Origin: Candidatus Cloacimonadota bacterium
GTDB lineage: Bacteria; Cloacimonadota; Cloacimonadia; Cloacimonadales; Cloacimonadaceae
Direction of reading: 5' to 3'
Assembly: GCA_017995405.1 (NCBI GenBank)
Contig: JAGOIY010000001.1
Location: 1 to 34,588, forward strand
DNA: 34,588 bases
The translations under genes were made by a program, and so were the position numbers. Within the stretch, counting starts at the first letter, position 1; each line of letters begins with the position of its first letter. The notes under the pieces were generated by a model that did not search any database, was not told the DNA's origin, and was given only the letters and a program-made list of their open reading frames with translations. Positions 14,700 to 23,443 of this stretch are shown here, piece by piece.

Positions 14700-15321
14700 C
14701 CTCAGTTTTCAATGATTCCTGCTATCAACGATAGACCGTTGCACATAGCCGTAATACTGGCTTCAGAGCTTGTGCAAAAACTGACTAAACAAGAGACTAA
14801 CATAAGCCCCGTTGGAGTTCAAGCGGCCACGATAACTGTATGCGTGGCAGCGAGTTTGCGGGCCGATTGGACTTCAACCAGTACACCCGCGAGATATATG
14901 TCTTCGAAGTACTGCACGTAAGTCCAACGCCCCATCAGGTATAGAGATAAACGTACAATTTGTTTGGGGCTTCGAACTCCAAGACGGTCAAGGTGATGTT
15001 TTTCACTAGCTCTGAAGCCAGTGATACCGATTATTCAATGGTCTCGACGAGTTCCTCAGGTTCCTTGCTGGTTACCCGCCGTAGAGATACCGTGCCTCCT
15101 CCCCCGAAAAACGCCGGAGAGCGCACGGCATCTCTACGGCGGGTAACTGGGAACGAATGGGAGGTGTGTTTCTGAAACTCAGCTTCCCGGCACGGCTATG
15201 GTCTTTAGCTCAACCATAACCGTTGAGCACATCCTTGCCCTGATCACATCGGACCCATCCCCAATTTGTTGGGCTTGGGTGGGAGATGCCTGTTCGCATG
15301 ACGGCTCTTATGAATAAGTAA
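14700..15321. other. Gene-poor interval with palindromes and decayed coding-like fragments
   Basis: No intact gene is convincing in these 620 bp. Short open stretches in several frames read like protein but are broken by stops. Examples are a plus-strand fragment near 14820-14940 containing EFAGRLDFNQYTREIYVF, and one near 14960-15060. Palindromes include the large one at 15071-15147. Two mutually exclusive hairpins lie at 15193-15228 (CGGCTATGGT/ACCATAACCG, and GCTCAAC/GTTGAGC). The region is best described as repeat-rich intergenic DNA that may include a pseudogene. Confidence 0.4.
15071..15147. repeat. Large near-perfect palindrome, MITE/REP-like
   Basis: The left arm 15071-15095 and right arm 15123-15147 are 25 nt each and complementary at 24 of 25 positions. 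The left arm begins GTTACCCGCCGTAGAGAT. The 27-nt loop can pair further (CTCC with GGAG). No T-run follows, and it is far from any gene end, so it is unlikely to be a terminator. Palindromes built on GTAGAGAYG are widespread mobile-looking repeats in some other bacteria, which is why a dispersed element is suggested. Confidence 0.6.
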
Positions 15322-15407
15322 CTAATAGTCGCGCATAAGTTTATTAGCCATTGCAACGGCGGTATGCACAGGTTTTTCCATGAAGTTCTGTTCGTCGGCA
15401 TAATAGA

Positions 15408-15435
15408 GAAGCGGAGCAGTCTCCCGCTCCGCTTC
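15408..15435 (-). terminator. Terminator-like hairpin downstream of the first C25 protease gene
   Basis: GAAGCGGAGC (15408-15417) and GCTCCGCTTC (15426-15435) form a perfect 10-bp stem with an 8-nt loop. It starts 26 bp after the protease stop. The following minus-strand sequence TCTATTATG is only weakly U-rich, so termination efficiency is uncertain. Confidence 0.55.
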
Positions 15436-15461
15436 ATTGTATTCTTTTGATCCCTAATGAA

Positions 15462-18400
15462 TTACTTCATCATGATCATTTTCTTGGTGCTGGTGTATTT
15501 GCCGGAATACATCTTATAGAGATAGATTCCGCTGGAGACCTGACGTCCATTATCATCATCGCCTTCCCAGACCACAGTGTGGTCTCCGGCAGCTTTGGCT
15601 TCGCTGACCAGGGTCTTGACGAGCTGGCCTTTGAGGTTGAAGATGCCGATGGAAACGGGACCTTGCTCTTTGACGCTGTAGCTGATCGTGGTGCGGGGAT
15701 TGAAGGGATTGGGGTAGTTGCCCTTGAGAGCTGTTACAGCTGGCAGGATGGGATCGTCGTTCGCGACTGGATTGGCGGTGCCGCTGAGGGTGATCACGAT
15801 GCTAGGATTGGCAGAATCATCTGTATTGATAATCAGACTGCCATCGAAGCTGCCAGCCGCGCTGGGAGCGAACCGCAGATCGAACTGGAGGAAGCTGGAA
15901 GGCTGGATCACCACATTCATCTGTTCGAGTAGGTTGCCTCCACCATCGACAATGCTGAAGGGAGCGGATGTTTCCACCGTGCCGATTAACACCGCGTCAC
16001 CCACGTTGTTGATCGTGACGGGCAGGACAGGAGTCTCACCCAGGAGGATGTCACCGTAATCCAGGCTGGTGATATCCATGGATATCATGGGAGCTCCGGT
16101 GGTCCCACCTGTGGAGGGGAAGATGATGTCGTCGATCCAGGCGCAATCGTCACCACTGGAGACCATACTGTCTTTGACATACTCCCACTTGTAGGTGTTG
16201 GTGCCAGCGTTGACGGGATAGGTGAGCTGGCTCCAGACGTCATTGGTGCCGCTCCACTGGTTTTTGAGGGTGTTGTTGATATAGAATTTCAGATAGTCAT
16301 AGTTCTGCTCGGAAGAAACCTTCTTCCAGAATGAGATGTTTCCGGCAGCCTGACTGACCATGGTCACAGACATCGAAGTATTCTGGTTGTGTGAGATCGT
16401 GGCCGACCTGGCAGCCGTGGTGCCGTTGTAGCTTCCCGGAACGGTAGTCCAGTTGCCGTTGGCAAACACCCAGTCATAGCCACCAAAACCTCCTTCGAAG
16501 CCTTCCATCACCTGGCCCACGTTCATCGTGTAGGTCTGCATGGCGCTGTACATTCCGCTGAATACCATGGCAGTCATATTGATGGTGGTACCTACCGGGA
16601 TCTGTGAACTGAAGGTGACGGTGTAAATCATATTGACACTGCCACCGGCCGGAAGGGCTGTGAAGGTGGTCTGCACAGGGTCTGAGACGTTGGTCCCGTT
16701 GTTGATTGCCAAAGCGCTGATCAGATCGTTGGCCTGAGCACCACCGAGGTTGTTGATCGGAAAGCTCAGAGTGACGGTTTCGCCAGCTTCGACCCGGCCA
16801 TTGTTGTTGCCCACGCTGTCATCCACCAAAAGGGCACCCCATTGCATGTTGGGAGCGTTGACAGTGAGGTTGCGGGTGTAGGCATAGGTGGTGTTGTCGC
16901 TCAGGGTGATCAACAGGTCCAGAGGGGCCACATGCTGATCGGGTGCGTTGGCAGCGATTTGAATTGTGAAGCCGGTGACAGTACCGCCGGTAGTTTCAGC
17001 CGGGATGTCACCGATGCTGTCCTGTCCACTCAGGACGGTCAAATAAGGGCTGGTGGTGCTGAGATTCATCACCACTCCCTGAGCGGCACCGGAGCCCACG
17101 TTGTTGAGGCCAAAGCCGATGTTGACGGTTTCGCCAAAGTCAGCCTGGTTGTTGTTGTTGTCCGTCACGGTCATTCCGGTAACCACCACATAAGGTCCAG
17201 TGGAGGGAAGCACCTGAACGGTGGCGATATGGGCTTCACGGTTGAAAGCTGTAATGGTGAGGGTGAGGTCCATCGGTTCCACTGGAGGGGTGGGAATCGA
17301 AACCACCGCGTTTCCAGTCAGATCGGCTATGGCGTGACCATAGACGGTACCATTGGCTGAAAGGGTCACTCTGGCCCCGGCGATAGTATCCACGGTGAAG
17401 CTGTTCATTCCCATGAAGAGGATGGGATTGTAGTTGGCAGTCAAGGGCATGGGGTCTTTGGTGCGCACCATTAGAGACGCGTCTCCAAAGATGGTCCAGT
17501 TTTTATACTCACTGATGCCGCTGGTGCCATATACTTCTATCATTTTGGAGGAGCCGTTGAAATAGAGGCCGCCGATGGTCTTTTTGGCTTCCGCGACCAG
17601 GAGGTCGGTGACTTCATCCTGTCCGCGCATGGGAGGATTCCAACCCTGGTTGACGGTGCTGGCATACATTGCTACAGCGCCAGTGGGCTCGCCGGTGCTG
17701 TTGTTTTTTGCTCTCAGCCACGCTTCGGCAAAACAGGTCTGGCTGGTGAAGTTGCCATTTACGCAGGCTACCGAGACGATGACGGGCAGCATGTTGTCGT
17801 TGGTGAGAGCGTTGACGTGGGTGTTGCTGAAACCTGTGGTCACCCAGGAGGTGTCAGATCCGTGCCCCACATAGTTGATAAAGCCCCGTCCCTGGTTGAG
17901 ATTGGCGCTCACCTGTGCGGCTGTGGCTCCCTGGGTCTGATACATTTGGTCCACGGAAGTATAGCCATAACCAAGCAAGTCCGTGCGAATCAGTTCCATG
18001 TGGGCCTGATCGCTTTCTCCCATATCGCCTTGTGAGCCGCCGCCTTCATTGGAAGCGATGCCCATTGCCTTTTGGAGCCAGACATTGCCGGCTACGCGAT
18101 CTCTTTCGTATTCCACGGCTTTGGTGACCTGGGTCTGAAGCTCCGTGACGGTCTGGGCTGAGAAGCGGCCCACATAGATATCGGGATAGCTGTCGCCTCC
18201 TGCCAGAAGCGCGAAGGAAGGATCAGAGCCTCCTCCACCCGAAGTGAGGGTAGGCACCTGAGGAGCGTCGCCCACGATCTGGACAAACATCAGGCCATTG
18301 TTGAGGTCATACTGGCCTTGAATATAGGTTTTGATATTGTTGGCGGTAGGGCCAGCCACGCTGACATCCACCACGTCCACCTGATAGCCGTTTTGACGCT

Positions 18401-19157
18401 TCCAGTTCACCCAGGGCATGATATCAGCGTCAAACATGTTGTGCTTGATCACCAGAATGCGTCCCTGTTCTGCCAGAGAGGGATACTTGGCCTGCTGGAA
18501 GTTGAGGAACATGTTTTCGTAGATGCCCTCAAACTCCTCGCTATAGCTGTTCTTGGGAACGGAAAGGGAATTGGTGAGGTCCGTGCCGGTGTTGTTGAGC
18601 GCTACCTGGATTTTGGTGTATACTCTCAAAGTTCCGGTGGAGGGGAAATAGCTGAAAGGCACGAAGCGGACCGTGATGCCACGATAGTCCCTGAGGATAA
18701 ATGGCTCAGTCAATTCGGAGTTGCTCTGGGGCCATGCTTCGGTCCCGGAGTAGAAGGGTGCAAAGCTGTAGGGGACGCTGTCCGGATCGATATCACGGGT
18801 CAAATTGCCTTTGGAGGGTGCCACCTGCATGGGAATATCCACATACTCGCTGAGGACGGTGCTGAGCTCCATCCTGGCCGTGTTGGGGATGATCACACTG
18901 CCGGCCATCACAGGAAGCTGAGGCAAACCGCTCTCCAGAGTCAAGCCAGCTTTTTTAAGATCGATATGATACCAAGTGCTGCCGTTGATTTGAACGGCTT
19001 CCCGGTTGAAATGGCCCAGAGTGAGCTCCAGGACCATGTTGTCGGACTGGCTTTGGACAAGCCGAACCTGGTTTTGATTGGGTCCGACGGTCACCTGCTC
19101 CGCTGTCAGTCCCAAAAGGGTGAGCAACAGGGTCAGGGTCAGTATCAAATGTTTCAT
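15462..19157 (-). CDS. Gingipain-like C25 cysteine peptidase with adhesin modules and C-terminal sorting domain
   Basis: This is a secreted cysteine protease of family C25, 1231 aa from the ATG at 19157 (GGAGG 5 nt upstream; an in-frame ATG at 19169 lacks an SD). Layout: signal peptide MKHLILTLTLLLTLLGLTA; pro-region with beta-strands (about 20-230); C25 domain (about 233-565) with catalytic His432 in YVGHGSDTSW and Cys465 in IVSVACVNGNF; Ig and CARDB-like repeats (about 570-900); a jelly-roll/cleaved-adhesin-like domain (about 908-1043, ISFWKKVSSEQ and DDCAWIDDIIFP); an ASH-like domain; and a C-terminal domain opening GNYPNPFNP and ending KKMIMMK. The C-terminal domain is the type recognised by type IX secretion, consistent with porU-porV nearby. 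It is probably a single-gene unit with its own promoter and terminator. Confidence 0.92.
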   Translation of the reverse strand: MKHLILTLTLLLTLLGLTAEQVTVGPNQNQVRLVQSQSDNMVLELTLGHFNREAVQINGSTWYHIDLKKAGLTLESGLPQLPVMAGSVIIPNTARMELSTVLSEYVDIPMQVAPSKGNLTRDIDPDSVPYSFAPFYSGTEAWPQSNSELTEPFILRDYRGITVRFVPFSYFPSTGTLRVYTKIQVALNNTGTDLTNSLSVPKNSYSEEFEGIYENMFLNFQQAKYPSLAEQGRILVIKHNMFDADIMPWVNWKRQNGYQVDVVDVSVAGPTANNIKTYIQGQYDLNNGLMFVQIVGDAPQVPTLTSGGGGSDPSFALLAGGDSYPDIYVGRFSAQTVTELQTQVTKAVEYERDRVAGNVWLQKAMGIASNEGGGSQGDMGESDQAHMELIRTDLLGYGYTSVDQMYQTQGATAAQVSANLNQGRGFINYVGHGSDTSWVTTGFSNTHVNALTNDNMLPVIVSVACVNGNFTSQTCFAEAWLRAKNNSTGEPTGAVAMYASTVNQGWNPPMRGQDEVTDLLVAEAKKTIGGLYFNGSSKMIEVYGTSGISEYKNWTIFGDASLMVRTKDPMPLTANYNPILFMGMNSFTVDTIAGARVTLSANGTVYGHAIADLTGNAVVSIPTPPVEPMDLTLTITAFNREAHIATVQVLPSTGPYVVVTGMTVTDNNNNQADFGETVNIGFGLNNVGSGAAQGVVMNLSTTSPYLTVLSGQDSIGDIPAETTGGTVTGFTIQIAANAPDQHVAPLDLLITLSDNTTYAYTRNLTVNAPNMQWGALLVDDSVGNNNGRVEAGETVTLSFPINNLGGAQANDLISALAINNGTNVSDPVQTTFTALPAGGSVNMIYTVTFSSQIPVGTTINMTAMVFSGMYSAMQTYTMNVGQVMEGFEGGFGGYDWVFANGNWTTVPGSYNGTTAARSATISHNQNTSMSVTMVSQAAGNISFWKKVSSEQNYDYLKFYINNTLKNQWSGTNDVWSQLTYPVNAGTNTYKWEYVKDSMVSSGDDCAWIDDIIFPSTGGTTGAPMISMDITSLDYGDILLGETPVLPVTINNVGDAVLIGTVETSAPFSIVDGGGNLLEQMNVVIQPSSFLQFDLRFAPSAAGSFDGSLIINTDDSANPSIVITLSGTANPVANDDPILPAVTALKGNYPNPFNPRTTISYSVKEQGPVSIGIFNLKGQLVKTLVSEAKAAGDHTVVWEGDDDNGRQVSSGIYLYKMYSGKYTSTKKMIMMK

Positions 19158-19274
19158 TGGATCCTCCATGGATTCACGACTTTTATTTAATGTATGAGGA
19201 GCGTAGGATTCCGATCCGACGAAAGTCTGAGACCGGCATTCTCCGCTTCAGTGTTAATCTCTGCTAAAATGAGT

Positions 19275-19302
19275 AGATTATGTGGACCGCAAAATCTGTC
19301 AA
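19275..19302 (-). promoter_or_regulatory. Candidate promoter of the first C25 protease gene
   Basis: Minus-strand TTGACA (19302-19297), 16-nt spacer, TAATCT (19280-19275). This leaves an untranslated leader of about 110 nt before the ATG at 19157. The -35 is perfect and the -10 moderate. Confidence 0.45.
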
Positions 19303-19344
19303 CCAAAAAAAACGGGCCTCATGATCAACTCATTTTCCAAAACA

Positions 19345-19374
19345 TCCAGGCGGCACCAATTGATGCCGCCTGGA
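19345..19374 (-). terminator. Intrinsic terminator downstream of the second C25 protease gene
   Basis: TCCAGGCGGCA (19345-19355) and TGCCGCCTGGA (19364-19374) form a perfect 11-bp GC-rich stem with an 8-nt loop, 9 bp after the protease stop. On the minus strand it is followed by TGTTTTGG, a short U-tract. Confidence 0.75.
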
Positions 19375-19383
19375 CAGATTGAT

Positions 19384-22300
19384 TTATTTCATCAACATCA
19401 TTTTTAGGGTTTTTGAGTAACCGGCCGCTTCCATGCGATACATATAAATACCGCTGGAGACGCTGCGCCCGCTCTCGTCTTTGCCGTTCCAGATCACTCT
19501 GTGATTGCCGGCTGGCAGGTTTGAATTGAGCAGGGATTTCACGAGCTGACCTTTCAGGTTGTAGATACTGAGCCTCACGGGACCAGCTTCACGGGTCGAG
19601 AAGCGGATGGCAGTCTCTGGATTGAAGGGGTTGGGATAGTTGCCTTCCAGCTTGGTGACGGCTGGAATCACAGGATCATCGTTTGCTACCACCGCGCTTA
19701 CTGTGATTGGGATCATCACAGCAGGATTGTTGGCATCATTGGATGAAACGATGATCACATCGTCGAGGTTGATGGCTGGAGTGGGAGCAGTGTAGCTGAC
19801 CATAAACACCTGATTGAGCCCGGCCTCAAGGTTGTAGGAATAATCGGGAGGCAGGACGGTGCCGTTCATCGAGAGCACGAAACCAGTGGGCATAGTGATC
19901 ATGCCACTCATAGTAATATTGCCCAGATTGCGAATCACCAGGTCGGCACTCACAGTGCTGCCAGCGGCAACTTCCGTGAAAGAGATGGCCTCATTGGGAC
20001 AATAGAAAATGGCCGCGCTGGAACTGCCAGCCATCGGGAAGATGATATCGTCCACCCAGCCGCAGTCGCTTCCGGAACTCACAGATCCGTCCTTGGTGTA
20101 TCTCCAGCTAAAGGTATTCGGACCAGGCTGGACTGGATAGCTCATCTGGGTCCAATCCTGAGTTCCGCTCCATGAGGCCAATTCAGTACCGTTCATCAGA
20201 AAGCGCAGGAAATCGTATCCGCTCTCGCTGGAGACCTTTCTCCAGAAGCTGATGTTTCCGGCCGCGCCAACGTTGAGGGTCAAAGACAGCTCTGTGGTAC
20301 CATTGTGCGATATGGTGCCGGATTTGGCACCGTAAGTGCCACCATGGGAGTTGTTTGCACCGCTCTGAATGGTCCAGGGAACGGGGCTGTTGTTAGTCCA
20401 GGGATAGTTGTTGAAGTTTCCGGCTTCAAAATCCTCGCCAGTCATGCCAATCGGCATAGAAATGGTGTGGTTGATCATCTGCGCGCCGGCATTGATAGCA
20501 ACTCCCAGAGAAATCACCGTTCCTGTCTGCAAGTCACCAGCCAAAAAGGCGATCACGCTGATTTGAGCGCTGGCCCCAATCGACATAGGGGGCAGGACAA
20601 AGCTTTCGTTGTCCAGAGTTACGCCAGGATGGTTGGGCACGATCACCATGCTTCCACCGCTGATGGGCATGTGGCCGTTGTTGGCTAAGGCCATCTGGAT
20701 GGTAACTACTTCACCGGGCTCGAGGAAGCCATTGGTGTTGCCGTCGTTCATGGTCACGCCAGTAATTTGAAGATCGGCAGCGTATGCAGTGATACTGCGG
20801 CTTGAGGACCAGGTATTGCTGCCGTCTGTGATGCTTATGTCGAAATTGATGACCTGCTGATCAGGAATCATGGGACTGATTTGAACGCTGAACAGGTCTG
20901 TGACATCAATGCTGCTGCCTGCTGGCACGTTTGGAATCGGGGAACTGGCCGTTAGTAGTGATACCCAGGGATTGGTGGTAGTGAGGCTGGCAGTGAGGCC
21001 AGTGGCTTCCACTACTCCTACATTGTTAAAGCTGATGTCCATGGATATGATCTCACCGGCTTCGGCCAGGCCATTCTGGTTAGGATCGTTGACGGTGATG
21101 GGACTGACGGTCACATAGGGCCCGGAATTGGGAATCACCTGGATGTTGGCGATCAGGGGTTTACGCATGGAGCGCGTGATCACCAGCTGGGCTGTTCCCG
21201 GCTCCGTGAAAGGAGTGAAGCTCAGGGTCATATTGCCAGTGGCATCCACCAAACCGGTACCGTGCAAAATGCCATTCATCGAAATGGCCACATAGCTGTA
21301 GGGGTCAGCGATAATATCAGCACTACCCATGCCGAGGAAGATCGTCTCGGGAACCACAGCAGAATTCAAAGCGGGAATCCCAAGATATGGGATCAGGCTG
21401 GCATCGCCCATCACGGAATAGATCTCCCAATAATAGTTGATGCGGGCGCTGTTTGACTGCACCACAGCCATATTGCCCATGAAAGTGGCGGCGCCGACAC
21501 TCGTAGCCCAATCGGCCAGGGGCTCGTTATGTTCGTGGAACATCGAGTCGTAGGCACCGGTCCGGCCAGCGATGAAAGGAGAGCCGGAACCTACCACGGG
21601 GGGCTTGTAACCTACTCCCCACCAGTAATCTTCGTCCCAATAGGTGCTGTTGGTGCCGCCGATATAGATCACTCCGCCCTTGTTTTCGGCTCTCAGCCAG
21701 GCTTCCGCGAAGCAGACGTTGGTGTTGAAAGCGCTGGTGAGACAGCAGTTGCCAACCACAACCGGGCATTCGTTGACGTTTTGAAGCCCGTTGACGTTAG
21801 CTACTCTGAAAGTGGGATCGGCCCAGCTGGTCTCACTGCCGTGGGCAGTGTAGTTTACATAGCCCACTCCGTTGGAGACGTTCTGGATGATCTGGCTGTC
21901 TGAGGATCCTGAAGCCGGATACATGTAGGTGAAGCTATTGATTCCGTGAGCGGGATTGAAATAGTTGTTGACCCCGTAGTTGATCTGGCCATTGGCATGC
22001 GTGGGGGCCCAACTGGGATCGGCACCAGCGATCATGACCACGTCGCCAAGATAGGCATCGCTGGGCATGGTGTACATTTCATGCATGAGAGTCTTATTGA
22101 CCTGGTTGGTCACCTGGGCTTCGGTGGTGGCGGAAAAACGACCAAAGTACATTTCTGGCACAAAGTCGGTGCCCTGAAGGCGGACATACGTGAGGTCCGT
22201 CACGTGGGAACCGGTTGTGCCTGTATTTGATGGCACCTGAGCGACATCACCAACGATGAGCAGATAACTGGGTGCGGGGTTGGCGGTTGTGGCGTTGTTC

Positions 22301-23178
22301 CAGATATTCTGAAGATAAGTTTTGATCGCGTTTGCGGTGGTACCCGTCTGAGTTGTGGTAGCCACGATCACGTTGAAGCCTTCCTTGATCTTCCAATCCA
22401 CAAAGGGCTGCAGGGCAGTCACAAAGTTGGGAGGTGTGATGATCAGATAGCTCATGGGATAGCGGTTCAGAGTAGCCCTGTTGTCTAATGGGTTAAGCAG
22501 GCTTTTCTGGTAAATGCCATTAAAAGCGGGCGAGTAATAACGTTCTCTGAGAGCTTCGGTGGCAGCCAGATCGGCCCCGGCGAAGTCCACTCTGATCTCA
22601 GCTTCGACGATCACTTCGATCTCGCCCTGAGCGGGATTGTAACGCACAGGCATAAAATCCAGGGCAAAAAGTCTGACACCACGCATGTAACCGATCTCTT
22701 CCACCCGGACGAAGGGTTCCTGAGTCCAGGCTGAGCGGTTGTAGAAATCGCGGTTGACCTCAAAAGAAATGTCGGCAGGATTAGCGCTCTTGGAGACGGA
22801 TTCCTGGCGTGGCATGATCGGATAATTGATCCCGCGGGAAGCCAACGCAATAATCTGTCTTTGTGCGGTTACGATGCTGGGCACCACGGTGGCACCTTCC
22901 GGGACGGCAATAATCTGCCTCTGCAATGGCAGCTTTGGCAGGCCGGTCAGATTGGTGCTGGTATAATGCTGAACAGACAGGTCTGTAAATCTTCCTTCAG
23001 GGGTGTCCATATCCTGGTAATCCAATTTGTCCAGGGTGTAGCGTACGCTCAACCCATTCTGCGCTTCACGCAGAAGCTGCACAGAACTGGGATTCTGAGA
23101 AAACACGATGCTTCCCTGCGCTGCCATTAATAAGGCCGCAAGGCTCAGTAGCATGAGTAGTATGAAGTGCTTCTTCAT
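19384..23178 (-). CDS. Second gingipain-like C25 cysteine peptidase with C-terminal sorting domain
   Basis: 1264 aa from the ATG at 23178, chosen because AAAGGAG lies 5 nt upstream; an in-frame ATG at 23193 precedes the SD. Layout: signal peptide MKKHFILLMLLSLAALLMAA; pro-region (about 22-240); C25 domain (about 243-640) with His446 in YTAHGSETSW and Cys479 as the second Cys of VVGNCCLTSAF, spaced 33 residues; two Ig/CARDB-like repeats each with a NGxxExGE-like turn; a jelly-roll domain (about 930-1065, SFWRKVSSESGYDFLRF); an ASH-like domain; and a C-terminal sorting domain with GNYPNPFNP and terminal LKMMLMK. It is a clear paralogue in architecture of the neighbouring C25 gene but diverged in the catalytic domain, so likely a different cleavage specificity. 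Protein export by a type IX-like route is inferred from the C-terminus. Confidence 0.92.
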   Translation of the reverse strand: MKKHFILLMLLSLAALLMAAQGSIVFSQNPSSVQLLREAQNGLSVRYTLDKLDYQDMDTPEGRFTDLSVQHYTSTNLTGLPKLPLQRQIIAVPEGATVVPSIVTAQRQIIALASRGINYPIMPRQESVSKSANPADISFEVNRDFYNRSAWTQEPFVRVEEIGYMRGVRLFALDFMPVRYNPAQGEIEVIVEAEIRVDFAGADLAATEALRERYYSPAFNGIYQKSLLNPLDNRATLNRYPMSYLIITPPNFVTALQPFVDWKIKEGFNVIVATTTQTGTTANAIKTYLQNIWNNATTANPAPSYLLIVGDVAQVPSNTGTTGSHVTDLTYVRLQGTDFVPEMYFGRFSATTEAQVTNQVNKTLMHEMYTMPSDAYLGDVVMIAGADPSWAPTHANGQINYGVNNYFNPAHGINSFTYMYPASGSSDSQIIQNVSNGVGYVNYTAHGSETSWADPTFRVANVNGLQNVNECPVVVGNCCLTSAFNTNVCFAEAWLRAENKGGVIYIGGTNSTYWDEDYWWGVGYKPPVVGSGSPFIAGRTGAYDSMFHEHNEPLADWATSVGAATFMGNMAVVQSNSARINYYWEIYSVMGDASLIPYLGIPALNSAVVPETIFLGMGSADIIADPYSYVAISMNGILHGTGLVDATGNMTLSFTPFTEPGTAQLVITRSMRKPLIANIQVIPNSGPYVTVSPITVNDPNQNGLAEAGEIISMDISFNNVGVVEATGLTASLTTTNPWVSLLTASSPIPNVPAGSSIDVTDLFSVQISPMIPDQQVINFDISITDGSNTWSSSRSITAYAADLQITGVTMNDGNTNGFLEPGEVVTIQMALANNGHMPISGGSMVIVPNHPGVTLDNESFVLPPMSIGASAQISVIAFLAGDLQTGTVISLGVAINAGAQMINHTISMPIGMTGEDFEAGNFNNYPWTNNSPVPWTIQSGANNSHGGTYGAKSGTISHNGTTELSLTLNVGAAGNISFWRKVSSESGYDFLRFLMNGTELASWSGTQDWTQMSYPVQPGPNTFSWRYTKDGSVSSGSDCGWVDDIIFPMAGSSSAAIFYCPNEAISFTEVAAGSTVSADLVIRNLGNITMSGMITMPTGFVLSMNGTVLPPDYSYNLEAGLNQVFMVSYTAPTPAINLDDVIIVSSNDANNPAVMIPITVSAVVANDDPVIPAVTKLEGNYPNPFNPETAIRFSTREAGPVRLSIYNLKGQLVKSLLNSNLPAGNHRVIWNGKDESGRSVSSGIYMYRMEAAGYSKTLKMMLMK

Positions 23179-23276
23179 CTCCTCTCCTTTCATTCTTCTT
23201 AGTTATATTTGGTTAACAAAAATTCCAAGCTCAATTCATTGTCCTTATAAGATAAGCAAGATTGATACCTAAGCCC

Positions 23277-23298
23277 AAAAAAGCTGATGTCCTTCAGC
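23277..23298 (-). terminator. Weak terminator-like hairpin upstream of the second C25 gene
   Basis: On the minus strand GCTGA (23287-23283 on the 3' side, 23298-23294 on the 5' side as GCTGA/TCAGC) closes a 6-nt loop and is followed by TTTTTT. The stem is only 5 bp. It may be a second stop for the porUV-lipoprotein transcript or a leader element of the protease gene. Confidence 0.35.
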
Positions 23299-23397
23299 CC
23301 GTAAAACTATGATTCCCAGCCTAATCATCCAGCCCACAGACGCTTAGAAAGTCGCAATAATAGTCTATTTCTGCCGAAATTCCTTACTTAACAGAAA

Positions 23398-23431
23398 CGT
23401 GAAGCCCTGTCCAAGATGGCAGGGCTTCACG
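23398..23431 (-). terminator. Intrinsic terminator of the porU-porV-lipoprotein operon
   Basis: CGTGAAGCCCTG (23398-23409) and CAGGGCTTCACG (23420-23431) form a perfect 12-bp stem with a 10-nt loop, 12 bp after the lipoprotein stop. On the minus strand it is followed by TTTCTGTT. Confidence 0.8.
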
Positions 23432-23443
23432 TAGAGGGTTAAA

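Noticed and set aside
15210-15437. A 75-codon minus-strand ORF starting at an ATG just after the first C25 gene
   Set aside because: No SD, odd composition, and it runs through two hairpins; the neighbouring frame looks more protein-like.
18318-19190. A 290-codon plus-strand frame opposite the first C25 protease
   Set aside because: It lies over the signal peptide and pro-region of a well-supported protease and matches no family.
23202-23228. TATAAC with an upstream TTGGAA as the promoter of the second C25 gene
   Set aside because: Spacer of 15 nt and a poor -35; too weak to list as a feature.
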